DNA from: Prevotella nigrescens
GTDB taxonomy: Bacteria > Bacteroidota > Bacteroidia > Bacteroidales > Bacteroidaceae
Assembly (NCBI RefSeq): GCF_031191185.1
Contig: NZ_CP133465.1
Span: forward strand, 1,360,001 to 1,424,000
Direction: 5' to 3'
DNA length: 64,000 nt
In this document: piece by piece, positions 1 through 9,285 of the stretch
Position numbering within the stretch: the stretch's first letter is position 1
How the letters are laid out: every line of letters begins with the position of its first letter
Translations under genes and position numbers: made by a program
The notes under the pieces: model-generated
What the model saw: the letters and a program-made list of their open reading frames with translations, nothing else
What the model was told of the DNA's origin: nothing
Databases searched by the model: none

Positions 1-7
1 AATGTGT

Positions 8-319
8 ATGAAAAGAAGAATATATACTTTTTTATTTGCTATAACCTTTCTAAGTTTTGCTTTGCCAACAACGGTGAAAGCCCATACTTCGTTAGAGATG
101 ATAGAACAAGATATCCATAACGTTTCTATTTCTGTTTATGGATCTGTTCTCCGTATTGAGGGCGCAAACGACGAGATGTTACAAATATATAATGTAACAG
201 GGGTATGTGTTATGAGTATTAGAGTAGACGGGCAAGACAAACGCTACAATCTAAGTTTGCCAAAAGGGTGTTATATTGTAAAAGTGGGTAAGGTCGTTCG
301 TAAAATTTCTATACGATAG
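8..319 (+). CDS. Small secreted protein with T9SS type A-like C-terminus
   Basis: A protein of about 103 residues with a basic N-terminus and a hydrophobic signal peptide (about residues 5-25). The last 45 residues look like a type IX secretion C-terminal sorting domain: LQIYNVTG near residue 60, then a G.YIVKV turn and a KISIR end. An ATG lies 6 bases earlier, but the ATG at 8 is followed directly by the basic signal-peptide start (MKRR). It sits 29 bases upstream of an ECF sigma factor. The body between signal and sorting domain is very short, so it may be a surface peptide or a remnant. Function unknown. Confidence 0.6.
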   Translation: MKRRIYTFLFAITFLSFALPTTVKAHTSLEMIEQDIHNVSISVYGSVLRIEGANDEMLQIYNVTGVCVMSIRVDGQDKRYNLSLPKGCYIVKVGKVVRKISIR

Positions 320-348
320 ATCTTGTTTGTAGTGACAATTCTTCGCCT

Positions 349-897
349 GTGGTGCGCAAAATAGAAGAAGCAAAACTCCTGAAAGCATTAACAGAGCCCC
401 AAACACGTTGTAAGGCATTTACTTTATTGGTAAGCGAGTATAGCAAACCTTTGTATTGGAAAATACGAAGTCTTGTCTTGTCGCACGATGATACAGACGA
501 TATTCTTCAAAACACTTTCTTGAAAGCATGGAAAAATATAGAAAGTTTTGAAGGAAAGTCAAAGATATCTACGTGGCTATATAGTATTGCGATTAATGAA
601 TCGTTTAGTTTATTGCGTTCCAGAAAAGAAACCGTTGATATAAGTACTTGTAATAATGGTATTAGTAATTCGCTTTTGGCAGATTGTTATTTCGATGGTA
701 ACAAAGGGCAAGCTATACTACAAGAAGCCATCTCGACTTTGCCAGAAGTGCAACGAACTGTTTTTATAATGAAATACTATGACGGTTTAAAATACCCCGA
801 AATACATGAAATACTTGGTACAAGTGAAGGAGCTTTAAAGGCATCTTACCATATTGCAGTAAAGAAAATTTTGCAGTACATAAAAGAAAACGAATAA
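349..897 (+). CDS. ECF-type RNA polymerase sigma factor
   Basis: A sigma-70 family protein of 182 residues, the usual ECF length. Region 2 is clear around residues 25-95 (DDTDDILQNTFLKAWKN, then STWLYSIAIN), and region 4 with its helix-turn-helix lies near residues 125-175 (LPEVQRTVFIMKYYDGL, then ALKASYHIAVKKI). The start is GTG at 349 or the next GTG at 352; no ATG is available. It heads a cluster with a single-pass membrane protein and a small exported helical protein, which suggests an envelope-stress regulon. Its anti-sigma partner is inferred to be the next gene, without a recognisable domain to prove it. Confidence 0.88.
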   Translation: MVRKIEEAKLLKALTEPQTRCKAFTLLVSEYSKPLYWKIRSLVLSHDDTDDILQNTFLKAWKNIESFEGKSKISTWLYSIAINESFSLLRSRKETVDISTCNNGISNSLLADCYFDGNKGQAILQEAISTLPEVQRTVFIMKYYDGLKYPEIHEILGTSEGALKASYHIAVKKILQYIKENE

Positions 898-977
898 AGT
901 TTTCTGCGGGCAGATTAAACTAAAACACATTAGACACGTCAAACCATCAGTAACAAACAGAACAAGGAGTATTAATT

Positions 978-1388
978 GTGGAAGAGTTGGAAAAAAAAAT
1001 ACTTTTAAAGTTTGGAAACAAACGACCATTTAAGGTTCCTGAAGACTATTTCAACAATTTGGAAATACGAGTGATGTCGCAAATAACAACAAAAGCAACA
1101 GAAATCAATGGGGACAAACAACGTGATAGAAAAAACTATTTTACTTCTGCCAGACATTTGCGCCCATTAATAATTGCAGCATCTTTTATCGGACTGATTG
1201 TTGTTGGTGTGGCTACACAGAATATTTTTCAAAAACATGATCAGGCAAAGAATATTCATGATACAGATGTTGCTTCAACAGCAACTGCTGCAAAAGATAG
1301 GTCTGCAAATACTGAATATTTAGATGCTGCTGCTGAATATATGATGATTGATAAAGATGATGTGTATTCATATTTAGCAGATAATTAA
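978..1388 (+). CDS. Single-pass membrane protein, possible anti-sigma factor
   Basis: A protein of 136 residues with a soluble N-terminal part (PFKVPEDYFNNLE near residues 14-26), one membrane segment around residues 62-80 (LIIAASFIGLIVVGVA) and a polar, probably periplasmic tail. The GTG start at 978 is supported by an AAGGAG ribosome-binding site at 964-969, unusual for this phylum. Topology and position directly behind an ECF sigma gene fit a membrane anti-sigma factor, but no zinc-binding anti-sigma motif is visible, so the role is inferred from context only. Confidence 0.6.
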   Translation: MEELEKKILLKFGNKRPFKVPEDYFNNLEIRVMSQITTKATEINGDKQRDRKNYFTSARHLRPLIIAASFIGLIVVGVATQNIFQKHDQAKNIHDTDVASTATAAKDRSANTEYLDAAAEYMMIDKDDVYSYLADN

Positions 1389-1420
1389 TTAATGCAATGA
1401 GACCGTATAATATATTGATA

Positions 1421-1837
1421 ATGAAAAGGATATTGATAGTTTTTATAGTATTTGTCAGTGCCACCAATTTGTTAGCACAGCATAAGTTCAATCCTAATAA
1501 GTTTAAAGTAGAGATACATCAATATATTGTAACCTCGGCTAACTTAACAGAACAAGAGTCGGCAAAGTTGTTGCCTATTTATGATGAAATGATAAGTAAA
1601 CAACGTGTGTTGCACAAACAATTGCGTAAACTACAAAATAGTAATCTGCAAAACAATAAGAATGCTAAAAGTGTTATTCTAAAAATAGACGACTTGCTTA
1701 TACAAATAAAGCAGATAGAAAAAGCTTATCATTTAAAGATGTTGCGTGTAATTCCTGCGATTAAATTAGGCGAAGTATTAAAGGCAGAACGATATTTCCA
1801 TAAACAATATTTTCGTAATGCTGCACAAAAAAGATAG
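1421..1837 (+). CDS. Exported helical protein, Spy/CpxP-like
   Basis: A signal peptide (MKRILIVFIVFVSATNLLAQ) precedes about 118 mostly helical, lysine- and glutamine-rich residues containing LTEQESAKLLPIYDEM and a long amphipathic helix. This layout resembles small periplasmic proteins of the Spy/CpxP type that sit behind ECF sigma/anti-sigma pairs in Bacteroidetes. The reading frame is open to an ATG at 1397, but the ATG at 1421 begins the signal peptide and is preferred. Likely the output or sensor arm of the sigma cluster; the family assignment is weak. Confidence 0.55.
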   Translation: MKRILIVFIVFVSATNLLAQHKFNPNKFKVEIHQYIVTSANLTEQESAKLLPIYDEMISKQRVLHKQLRKLQNSNLQNNKNAKSVILKIDDLLIQIKQIEKAYHLKMLRVIPAIKLGEVLKAERYFHKQYFRNAAQKR

Positions 1838-1902
1838 TTGCTTCTAATCAAACAATAATAAGTAGAATTTATTAATCCATTTAGATTTAATCCATAAAAT
1901 TT

Positions 1903-3423
1903 ATGATGAAACCATATCGTTTACTCTTTGTAAGAACAACTCTTATTTTGTTTTTACTGTTTATAAGTAATTTTTCTTTCTCTGCGAATCTTCCTAAAAA
2001 ACGTCAATTCAGAGGTGCCTGGATCCAATGTGTTAATGGTCAGTTTCAAAATCTTGGAACTGAAAAAATGCAACGAACACTTATTTATCAGATGGATAAA
2101 TTACAGCAATTGGGTGTTAATGCTATAATTTTTCAAGTCCGTGCCGAATGTGATGCACTTTATCCCAGTAAATTTGAACCATGGAGCAAGTTTTTAACAG
2201 GAAAACAAGGTAGTGCTCCTTCTCCCTATTGGGATCCTTTACAATGGATGATAGAACAATGTCATAAACGTGGAATGGAACTTCATGCATGGATAAATCC
2301 TTATCGGGCAAAAACAAAGGGAACTACACAACTTGCTTCTAATCATATTGCAGTACAACACCCGGAACGGGTTTTTGATTATGATGGATTAAAAATTCTA
2401 AATCCAGGTATTCCTGAAAATAGAGATTACATCTGCAACATAGTAACAGATATTCTACAACGTTATGATGTAGACGGCTTACACATTGACGATTATTTCT
2501 ATCCTTATCCAGTTGCAGGACAACGTATTCCTGATGTAAAAGAATTTAGTCGTTATGGAGGAGGCTTTGGTCGCATTCAAGATTGGCGTCGCGATAATGT
2601 AGATATATTTATAAAACAGCTTGGAGAAACTATTCATAAAGTGAAACCTTGGGTCAAATTTGGAGTATCGCCATTTGGAATATACAGAAATGAGAAAAGC
2701 GCCCCCAATATAGGAAGTAAAACAAATGGTCTACAAAACTATGATGACCTTTATGCAGATGTTTTGAAATGGGTGAATAACGGCTGGATAGACTATTGTG
2801 TCCCGCAAATTTATTGGGAAATAGGAAATAAAGCTGCCGATTACAAGGAACTTATTACATGGTGGGATCGCTACGCCTCAAATCGTCCTTTATATATTGG
2901 TGAAGACGTTTTACGTACTGTTAAATACGCAGACCCACAAAATCCAAATTCTCATCAATTACCTGCGAAGCATAAATTGCACGAACAATCTCCAAACGTT
3001 CAAGGAACAGTTTTGTGGTATGCAGCAGCTGTAGTAAATAATCCTGGCAATTATGCAAAATTATTGCAGAATAATTATTGGCATTATCTGGCATTGCAGC
3101 CATTAATGCCTTTTATAGATGATAAAGCTCCTAAGAAACCACGTTCATTAAAAGTGAGCTGGTTTGATGACGGTTGTTTATTGCATTGGAAAGCTCCGAA
3201 AGGGAAAGGCTGGGAAAACGAAGCTTACAAATATGTTGTTTATCGATTTGGACCAGATGAAGAAATTGATTTAGATAATCCTATGAAAATTGTAGCTATA
3301 ACTTATCAGCCTGCACTTCGATTGAATTATAATGGGGGAGAAACTAAATATACTTACGTAGTTACTGCACTCGATAGAATGAGTAATGAAAGTGTTGGGA
3401 AGAAAAAGAAGATAAGACTCTAA
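1903..3423 (+). CDS. Secreted family 10-like glycosyl hydrolase (GHL10/DUF187)
   Basis: A 506-residue exported protein with a signal peptide (about residues 1-28) and a TIM-barrel domain of the YngK/DUF187 type: RGAWIQCVNG at the first strand, VNAIIFQVRAECDALY, GMELHAWINPYRA, VDGLHIDDYFYPYP, and WIDYCVPQIYWE. The C-terminal 90 residues (from about 415) look like a fibronectin type III module. Family members act on complex cell-wall or secreted polysaccharides, but the substrate here is unknown. Start is ATG at 1903 or 1906. It follows the sigma cluster by 65 bases; whether it is in the same transcript is not clear. Confidence 0.82.
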   Translation: MMKPYRLLFVRTTLILFLLFISNFSFSANLPKKRQFRGAWIQCVNGQFQNLGTEKMQRTLIYQMDKLQQLGVNAIIFQVRAECDALYPSKFEPWSKFLTGKQGSAPSPYWDPLQWMIEQCHKRGMELHAWINPYRAKTKGTTQLASNHIAVQHPERVFDYDGLKILNPGIPENRDYICNIVTDILQRYDVDGLHIDDYFYPYPVAGQRIPDVKEFSRYGGGFGRIQDWRRDNVDIFIKQLGETIHKVKPWVKFGVSPFGIYRNEKSAPNIGSKTNGLQNYDDLYADVLKWVNNGWIDYCVPQIYWEIGNKAADYKELITWWDRYASNRPLYIGEDVLRTVKYADPQNPNSHQLPAKHKLHEQSPNVQGTVLWYAAAVVNNPGNYAKLLQNNYWHYLALQPLMPFIDDKAPKKPRSLKVSWFDDGCLLHWKAPKGKGWENEAYKYVVYRFGPDEEIDLDNPMKIVAITYQPALRLNYNGGETKYTYVVTALDRMSNESVGKKKKIRL

Positions 3424-3689
3424 TTAATGTCAAAGCAACTGCATCAATTCAATCTTTCTTGATTTTGCCTATACGCAGAGTTGTATCTATCTTTTAAAGG
3501 CACGTTCTATAAATTCCACGTGAGGAATAATTGTTATAATAATATTCACTCTTTGTGTCTTTTTGCTTTTATGAGGAAAGATAAAGCAGAAGTGATATAA
3601 AAAAAGATAAACTTTAAAGATATTGGTCTCTTTTTCATCAGAAAGTTGTACCTTTGTCTCGTATTGATTTATAGAAACTAATTTGTATT
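3424..3689 (+). promoter_or_regulatory. thrS upstream region with candidate promoter
   Basis: An AT-rich 266-base gap. A candidate Bacteroidetes promoter has TACCTTTG at 3649-3656 about 34 bases before the thrS ATG, with a TTG at 3623-3625 as a possible -33 element (the spacing of 23 is a little long). No tRNA, T-box-like element or strong terminator was recognised in the remainder. Confidence 0.55.
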
Positions 3690-5639
3690 ATGGTTAAAAT
3701 CACTTTTCCAGACGGGTCTGTTCGTGAATATGAACAGGGGGTAACTGGACTTCAAATTGCAGAGAGTATTTCACTGGCTCTCGCTCGCAACGTTGTATCT
3801 TGCGGGGTTAATGGTGTGACAACTGAGTTAAACCGCCCAATTAATGAGGACGCAACGATAGCTTTGTATAAGTTTGAGGACGAAGAGGGAAAGCATACTT
3901 TCTGGCATTCTTCTGCACACTTATTGGCAGAAGCTTTAAAAGAACTTTATCCAGGTATTCAATTCGGATTTGGTCCTGCAATTGAAAATGGTTTTTTCTA
4001 CGATGTACAACCTGCCAACGGACAAGTTATTTCTGAAAGCGATTTCCCTAAGATTGAACAGAAGATGCTTGAATTGGCAAAAAAAGATTTAAAGATTGTT
4101 CGTCGTGATGTTTCTAAAGCAGATGCAATTAAAGAATTTTCTGCTGATGGGCAGGAATATAAAGTTGAGCACATTGTTGAAGATCTTGACGATGGTACAA
4201 TCTCAACCTATTCGCAAGGTAACTTTACCGATCTCTGTCGTGGTCCTCATCTTATGTCGACAGGTGCAATAAAAGCAGTTAAACTAACAAGTGTGGCTGG
4301 AGCATTTTGGCGTGGAGATGCAAAGAGTGATCAATTGACACGTATTTATGGTATTACCTTTCCTAAAAAAAAGATGCTTGACGAGTATCTTGCAATGTTG
4401 GAAGAGGCGAAAAAACGTGACCACCGTAAGATAGGTAAGGAAATGGAACTCTTTACATTCTCGGAAAGAGTAGGTAAAGGACTCCCCATTTGGTTACCAA
4501 AAGGAACGCAGCTTCGTCTTCGTTTACAAGAAGTGCTTAGGAAGTTACAGCGTCCGTATCATTATCAAGAAGTTATCACACCAGGAATTGGCGGGAAAAA
4601 TCTTTATGTAACATCAGGACATTATGCCCATTATGGTAAAGATTCATTCCAGCCTATTCAGACACCGGAAGAAGATGAGGAGTATATGCTCAAACCTATG
4701 AACTGTCCACATCATTGTGAAGTTTTTTCATATAAACCACGTTCTTATAAAGAATTACCATTACGTATTGCAGAATTTGGAACGGTATTTCGTTATGAAA
4801 AAAGTGGAGAATTGCACGGTTTAACCCGTGTGCGTACTTTTACTCAAGACGATGCTCATATTTTTGTTCGCCCAGAACAATTACGGAAAGAATTCGAAGA
4901 TGTTATTGACATTATCTTAAAAGTATTTGCTACGTTTGGTTTCAACGATTATGAGGCACAAATATCACTTCGCGATCCAGCTGATAAGGAGAAATATATT
5001 GGTTCAGATAAAGTATGGGAGGAAAGTGAACGAGCTATAAAGGAAGCCTGCAAGGAAAAAGGATTAAACGCACGAATTGAAATTGGCGAAGCTGCTTTTT
5101 ATGGCCCTAAACTCGACTTTATGGTTAAAGACGCTATTGGACGTCGTTGGCAATTAGGAACAATTCAAGTAGATTATAATCTGCCTAATCGATTTAAATT
5201 GGAATATACAGCAGAAAATAATACGAAAGAAACTCCAGTAATGATTCACCGTGCTCCCTTTGGCTCGTTAGAACGTTTTACAGCTGTTCTTATAGAGCAT
5301 ACAGCAGGACATTTCCCATTGTGGCTGACTCCTGACCAAGTAGCTATTCTGCCTATTTCAGAGAAGTATAATGAATATGCACAAGAAGTAAAACAATACT
5401 TTGATGCACATGATGTACGTGCTTTAGTTGATGAACGCAATGAGAAAATAGGACGGAAGATACGCGATAATGAACTAAAACGCATTCCATATATGGTAAT
5501 CGTTGGAGAAAAAGAAATGGAAGGTGGATTGGTCTCTATGCGTCAGCAAGGTGGTGGAGAACAAGCAACAATGACCAAGAAAGACTTTGTACGTCGCATT
5601 CAAGAAGAAGTTGCCGAACAAACGAGAAATTTAAATTAG
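3690..5639 (+). CDS. thrS: Threonyl-tRNA synthetase
   Basis: A full-length 649-residue class II synthetase. Order: TGS domain (residues 1-60, ITFPDGS start), editing domain with [11 protein letters not shown] near residue 73, catalytic core from about 245 with [10 protein letters not shown] carrying a zinc-ligand cysteine, motif 2 ([22 protein letters not shown]), motif 3 ([13 protein letters not shown]), and an anticodon-binding domain from about 545 ([10 protein letters not shown]). It charges tRNA-Thr in the cytoplasm. In many Bacteroidales thrS is followed by infC-rpmI-rplT; here those genes lie about 12 kb away on the opposite strand. Confidence 0.98.
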   Translation: MVKITFPDGSVREYEQGVTGLQIAESISLALARNVVSCGVNGVTTELNRPINEDATIALYKFEDEEGKHTFWHSSAHLLAEALKELYPGIQFGFGPAIENGFFYDVQPANGQVISESDFPKIEQKMLELAKKDLKIVRRDVSKADAIKEFSADGQEYKVEHIVEDLDDGTISTYSQGNFTDLCRGPHLMSTGAIKAVKLTSVAGAFWRGDAKSDQLTRIYGITFPKKKMLDEYLAMLEEAKKRDHRKIGKEMELFTFSERVGKGLPIWLPKGTQLRLRLQEVLRKLQRPYHYQEVITPGIGGKNLYVTSGHYAHYGKDSFQPIQTPEEDEEYMLKPMNCPHHCEVFSYKPRSYKELPLRIAEFGTVFRYEKSGELHGLTRVRTFTQDDAHIFVRPEQLRKEFEDVIDIILKVFATFGFNDYEAQISLRDPADKEKYIGSDKVWEESERAIKEACKEKGLNARIEIGEAAFYGPKLDFMVKDAIGRRWQLGTIQVDYNLPNRFKLEYTAENNTKETPVMIHRAPFGSLERFTAVLIEHTAGHFPLWLTPDQVAILPISEKYNEYAQEVKQYFDAHDVRALVDERNEKIGRKIRDNELKRIPYMVIVGEKEMEGGLVSMRQQGGGEQATMTKKDFVRRIQEEVAEQTRNLN

Positions 5640-5920
5640 ACACCATTTAAATAATAAGATGAATTTTCAATTTAAATAAAATATGAAATCGAGATATAAA
5701 TTTCTATAAACTTCATCGAATAATCAATAGAAGTCTACAGAAATATGTATCTCGTTTCATCTTATTACAGAGTCTCATCTTTTTTGTGAAAGAATGAATT
5801 TCTGAGGCTCCATTTTACAAATAATATTCAAGAATTTAATTGCAAATAAAGCAAACTACTGCTATCTTTTATAGAATTTATATATAATTCCGTGTAACAC
5901 AGAAAAAAAGTTGCGTAAAA
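5640..5920. other. AT-rich spacer with interrupted inverted repeat
   Basis: No gene is visible. The right-hand arm at 5744-5766 (TATCTCGTTTCATCTTATT core) is complementary to two separated left-hand blocks, AATAAGATGAA at 5653-5663 and ATGAAATCGAGATATA at 5683-5698 (imperfect). A transcript of this stretch could fold into a long branched hairpin, perhaps the 3' end of the thrS message. No clear U-tract follows the structure. Confidence 0.4.
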
Positions 5921-5952
5921 ATTGACTTTGACAAAAAAAATATTTAAATTTG
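5921..5952 (+). promoter_or_regulatory. Promoter for AraC-type regulator operon
   Basis: ATTGAC at 5921-5926 and TAAATTTG at 5945-5952 are separated by 20 bases from the TTG, a good match to the Bacteroidetes -33/-7 pair. It shows that translation cannot begin at the TTG inside the -7 box and supports the ATG at 5995. Confidence 0.7.
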
Positions 5953-5994
5953 CAAGAGAATCAGCTTAACAGTAACTTATCTAAATTAGCTATT

Positions 5995-6444
5995 ATGGGA
6001 AAGTATAATATTACAGGAAAAAAGGAAAAGACTGCAACATACCGTGGTCTAGTAAGTCCAAAATTAATGGAAGAGTTAAAAGATCAAATTCTGAATATAA
6101 TACTCTTTCAACAGAGGTATCGGGATAAAAACTATTCCGCAAAGCAACTTGCGGAAGATTTAGAAACCAACACAAGATATATCTCTGCGGTTGTGAATGT
6201 AAAGTTTAATATGAACTATACATCATTTGTAAATAAATTTAGAATAGAAGAAGCAATGGCTATTCTTTCATCAAAGAAGTATAAAGATTTGAATATGGAA
6301 GACATAAGCACGATGGTTGGCTTTGCAAATCGTCAGTCATTTTATGCATCTTTTTATCGAATAAATGGAATGACCCCACGCGAATATAAATTGAAAGCAT
6401 TACGCCCTAAGAACAAGGAGATTGTTGATGTTGAAACAAAATAA
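5995..6444 (+). CDS. AraC-type helix-turn-helix regulator
   Basis: A protein of 149 residues from the ATG at 5995; longer readings begin inside the promoter. The C-terminal 100 residues are a two-helix-turn-helix AraC domain: YSAKQLAEDLETNTRYISAVVN for the first and MEDISTMVGFANRQSFYASF plus NGMTPREYK for the second. There is no N-terminal ligand or sensor domain, only about 40 polar residues, so input must come from elsewhere or there is none. It overlaps the peptidase gene behind it by 17 bases, implying one transcript; whether it regulates that operon is inferred. Confidence 0.82.
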   Translation: MGKYNITGKKEKTATYRGLVSPKLMEELKDQILNIILFQQRYRDKNYSAKQLAEDLETNTRYISAVVNVKFNMNYTSFVNKFRIEEAMAILSSKKYKDLNMEDISTMVGFANRQSFYASFYRINGMTPREYKLKALRPKNKEIVDVETK

Positions 6445-8422
6445 AAGAATAGATGAAGATTCTTTTAATTATTCATCAGAGCGGTTTGGCGACATACAAA
6501 TGTTACGCTATCGTTTAGATGGATTTGACGATTTTACACTGAAACAAAAACTTTATATTTACTGTTTAGCAAAAGCAACATTATGGGGGCGCGATATAAC
6601 CTTTCAGCAATTTGGCAAATATAACCTACAGATAAGAAAGGCCTTAGAATGTATTCTCGTCGAAAGATATAAAGAGGATAGTGATGATTTTAAAGGCTTA
6701 GAATTGTATTTGAAGAAAGTTTGGTTCGCTAATGGAATCCATCATCATTATGCGATGGAAAAATTTACTCCTACATTTTCACATAGCTATTTCATAGAAG
6801 CATTAAATAAGGTTGGAAAAAGCAAATTAGGTCTTAATTCTGAAAAAGCTTTTACTGATTATAAAAATACATTGAGTGAAATAATCTTTAATCCTAAATG
6901 TATGCCCAAAAGGGTAAATAAAGCAGGCGGAACAGATGTTATAAAAACGTCATCAAATAACTTTTATGAAAATGTAAATCAGGAAGAAGTAGAACGTTTC
7001 TATGCTAATAAAAAAGAAAAAGCTGGAGATAAGCGTCTATCGTTTGGTTTAAACTCAACTTTGGTAAAACATGATAATAAACTCGAAGAGATTGTTTGGA
7101 AACTAAATGGACGTTATGGAAAAACTATAAAACAAATTGTTTATTGGTTGAACAAGGCGATAACTTATTGTGAAAACAACGACCAAAAAGAGATAATTCG
7201 CTTATTGATAGCTTATTATATCTCTGGCGACCTCGCCGACTTCGATAAATATTCTATTAAATGGGTTACAGAATGTAATGGGCAAATAGATTTTATTAAT
7301 GGCTTTATTGAAGTTTATGGCGATGCATTAGGTCTGAAAGGTTCGTGGGAAGGCATTGTGCATTATAAAGATTTGGAAGCAACAAGGCGGACACAAATAA
7401 TCTCGGCTAATGCGCAATGGTTTGAAGACCACTCTCCTGTTGATAATCGTTTTAAGAAAGAAGTTGTAAAGGGTGTAACTGCCAATGTTGTATGTGCAGC
7501 AATGCTTGGAGGAGATGAGTACCCTGCATCTGCAATAGGCATAAATCTTCCTAATGCAGATTGGATAAGAGCAGAGTATGGTTCAAAAAGTGTAACTATT
7601 TCTAATCTTACACAAGCTTATAATATGGCTGCAAAAGGCAATGGATTTATAGAAGAGTTTGTTGTTGATGCTCAAATACGCAAGTTGATAGAAGCCTATG
7701 GTAATCTAACCGATGAACTACATACAGATTTGCACGAATGTTTAGGGCATGGTAGTGGTAAACTACTTTCAGGAATAGATTCAGATTCGTTAAAGAATTA
7801 CGGTAATACTATAGAAGAAGCAAGAGCCGATTTATTCGGACTTTATTATATAGGCGATAAAAAGTTGTTGGAGTTGGGATTATTGGATTCCGAAGAAGCC
7901 TTTAAAGCCCAATATTATACTTATATAATGAATGGACTGATGACACAGTTGGCTCGTATTAAACCTAATAAACAGATTGAAGAAGCACACATGCAAAATC
8001 GTGCCTTAATTGCATGGTGGGCTTACGAGATAGGGAGGTCAGAAAATGTGATAGAGTTTGTGAAATTGCCTGATGACACAACAAAAGAGCTTAAAACATT
8101 TGTATGCATCAACGATTATGTGGCTTTGCGTCAAATTTTTGCTCAACAACTTACAGAGATTCAGCGAATAAAGAGTATGGGCGATTTCAATGCAGCAAGA
8201 AAACTCGTAGAAAGTTATGCGGTAAAAGTAAACAAGGCACTTCACAACGAAGTGCTACAACGTTATGCACAGTTGGATATAGCACCCTATAAAGGTTTTA
8301 TAAACCCAATTATGAAGTTAGAATACGACCATGACAACCAAATAGTTGATGTAAAATTAGATTATACGGAGACTTATGCTCATCAAATGATGAGATATTC
8401 AAAAGATTATAGTTTATGGTAA
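6428..8422 (+). CDS. Dipeptidyl peptidase III (peptidase family M49)
   Basis: A zinc metallopeptidase of 664 residues, close to the length known for Bacteroides DPP III, without signal peptide and so probably cytoplasmic. The family motif appears in its Bacteroidetes form HECLGH at residues 436-441 (zinc ligands H436 and H441, catalytic E437), and the third ligand lies in EEARAD about 28 residues later. DPP III removes dipeptides from the N-terminus of oligopeptides, which suits an asaccharolytic or peptide-using Prevotella. The ATG at 6428 is chosen over the TTG at 6422. It overlaps its neighbours on both sides. Confidence 0.93.
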   Translation: MLKQNKRIDEDSFNYSSERFGDIQMLRYRLDGFDDFTLKQKLYIYCLAKATLWGRDITFQQFGKYNLQIRKALECILVERYKEDSDDFKGLELYLKKVWFANGIHHHYAMEKFTPTFSHSYFIEALNKVGKSKLGLNSEKAFTDYKNTLSEIIFNPKCMPKRVNKAGGTDVIKTSSNNFYENVNQEEVERFYANKKEKAGDKRLSFGLNSTLVKHDNKLEEIVWKLNGRYGKTIKQIVYWLNKAITYCENNDQKEIIRLLIAYYISGDLADFDKYSIKWVTECNGQIDFINGFIEVYGDALGLKGSWEGIVHYKDLEATRRTQIISANAQWFEDHSPVDNRFKKEVVKGVTANVVCAAMLGGDEYPASAIGINLPNADWIRAEYGSKSVTISNLTQAYNMAAKGNGFIEEFVVDAQIRKLIEAYGNLTDELHTDLHECLGHGSGKLLSGIDSDSLKNYGNTIEEARADLFGLYYIGDKKLLELGLLDSEEAFKAQYYTYIMNGLMTQLARIKPNKQIEEAHMQNRALIAWWAYEIGRSENVIEFVKLPDDTTKELKTFVCINDYVALRQIFAQQLTEIQRIKSMGDFNAARKLVESYAVKVNKALHNEVLQRYAQLDIAPYKGFINPIMKLEYDHDNQIVDVKLDYTETYAHQMMRYSKDYSLW

Positions 8423-9030
8423 CAGGAAAAACACACGATAAACTGAAGCAGATAAAGCAATCTTTTCACTTGTTTATGAATGGTGTTGCTGCCCAGTCTA
8501 TGCGTGAAAAGGGGGCAGAATATAAAGTGAATTGGGGAATAGACTTGATTAATCTGCGAAAGATAGCGAAAGAATACGGGAAAGATTACGATTTAGCGAT
8601 TGCTCTTTGGAAAGAAAATAGTAGAGAGTGCAAGATCCTTGCAACTTACATAATGCCAGCCGAGGAGATGCTCCCAGATGTTGTAGGTGTTTGGTTGGAA
8701 CAAATACCTACACAAGAAATAGCTGAACTTCTATCGTTCAATTTACTTCGATATCTGAATTTTGCTTCATCTTTGGCATTTCAATGTCTTGCTTCAGATA
8801 AAAATTTATATCAGGTGTGTGGCTTTCAGACATTAGCTTGTTTGTTTTCTGATGCTAAAGCACCTGACGAAAGAGGCATGAATGAGTTTCTTGACCAGGC
8901 GGAAGTTGCACTCAATGGAACCGATTTTGCAGTGAAACAATCGGCTTATCGGTGTGTGATGCGCTTCTGTGATTTAGGTGATAGTTATCGTGTAATAGCT
9001 CAAAAGGCATTAAAAGATTTTTCTATCTAA
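8416..9030 (+). CDS. DNA alkylation repair-like HEAT-repeat protein
   Basis: A 204-residue all-helical protein resembling the AlkD-type DNA alkylation repair family: MREKGAEYKVNWGIDLINLRKIAKEY near residue 30, CKILATYIMP, and later HEAT-like helices. AlkD-type enzymes are DNA glycosylases for alkylated bases; the catalytic aspartate and tryptophans could not be placed with certainty, so catalytic activity is open. Its ATG overlaps the end of the DPP III gene by 7 bases, so the two are translationally linked. Confidence 0.7.
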   Translation: MVTGKTHDKLKQIKQSFHLFMNGVAAQSMREKGAEYKVNWGIDLINLRKIAKEYGKDYDLAIALWKENSRECKILATYIMPAEEMLPDVVGVWLEQIPTQEIAELLSFNLLRYLNFASSLAFQCLASDKNLYQVCGFQTLACLFSDAKAPDERGMNEFLDQAEVALNGTDFAVKQSAYRCVMRFCDLGDSYRVIAQKALKDFSI

Positions 9031-9285
9031 ATGAAATTGATATGATTAGGTCCATTTTTCTCATTATTTCCAATATGATCTAACGATATCTATATTTACC
9101 TTTATTTTCGGAGATTTGGCTTTATCATTTCAATCTCTCTCTTTTTAGAATCAATAATTTTAAATGTAAAGAAGATCTAAGATTAGTGTAATGTATTCGC
9201 ACATATACTTAAATCTTGTATTATCAAAATACATTTGATGGAGAAATTTTTATACAAAATAAGATATTAGTCTTGAAATTATCAT

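Noticed and set aside
5950..5994. TTG start of the AraC-type gene at 5950
   Set aside because: It lies inside the -7 box TAAATTTG, so it could not be in the transcript; the ATG at 5995 is used instead.
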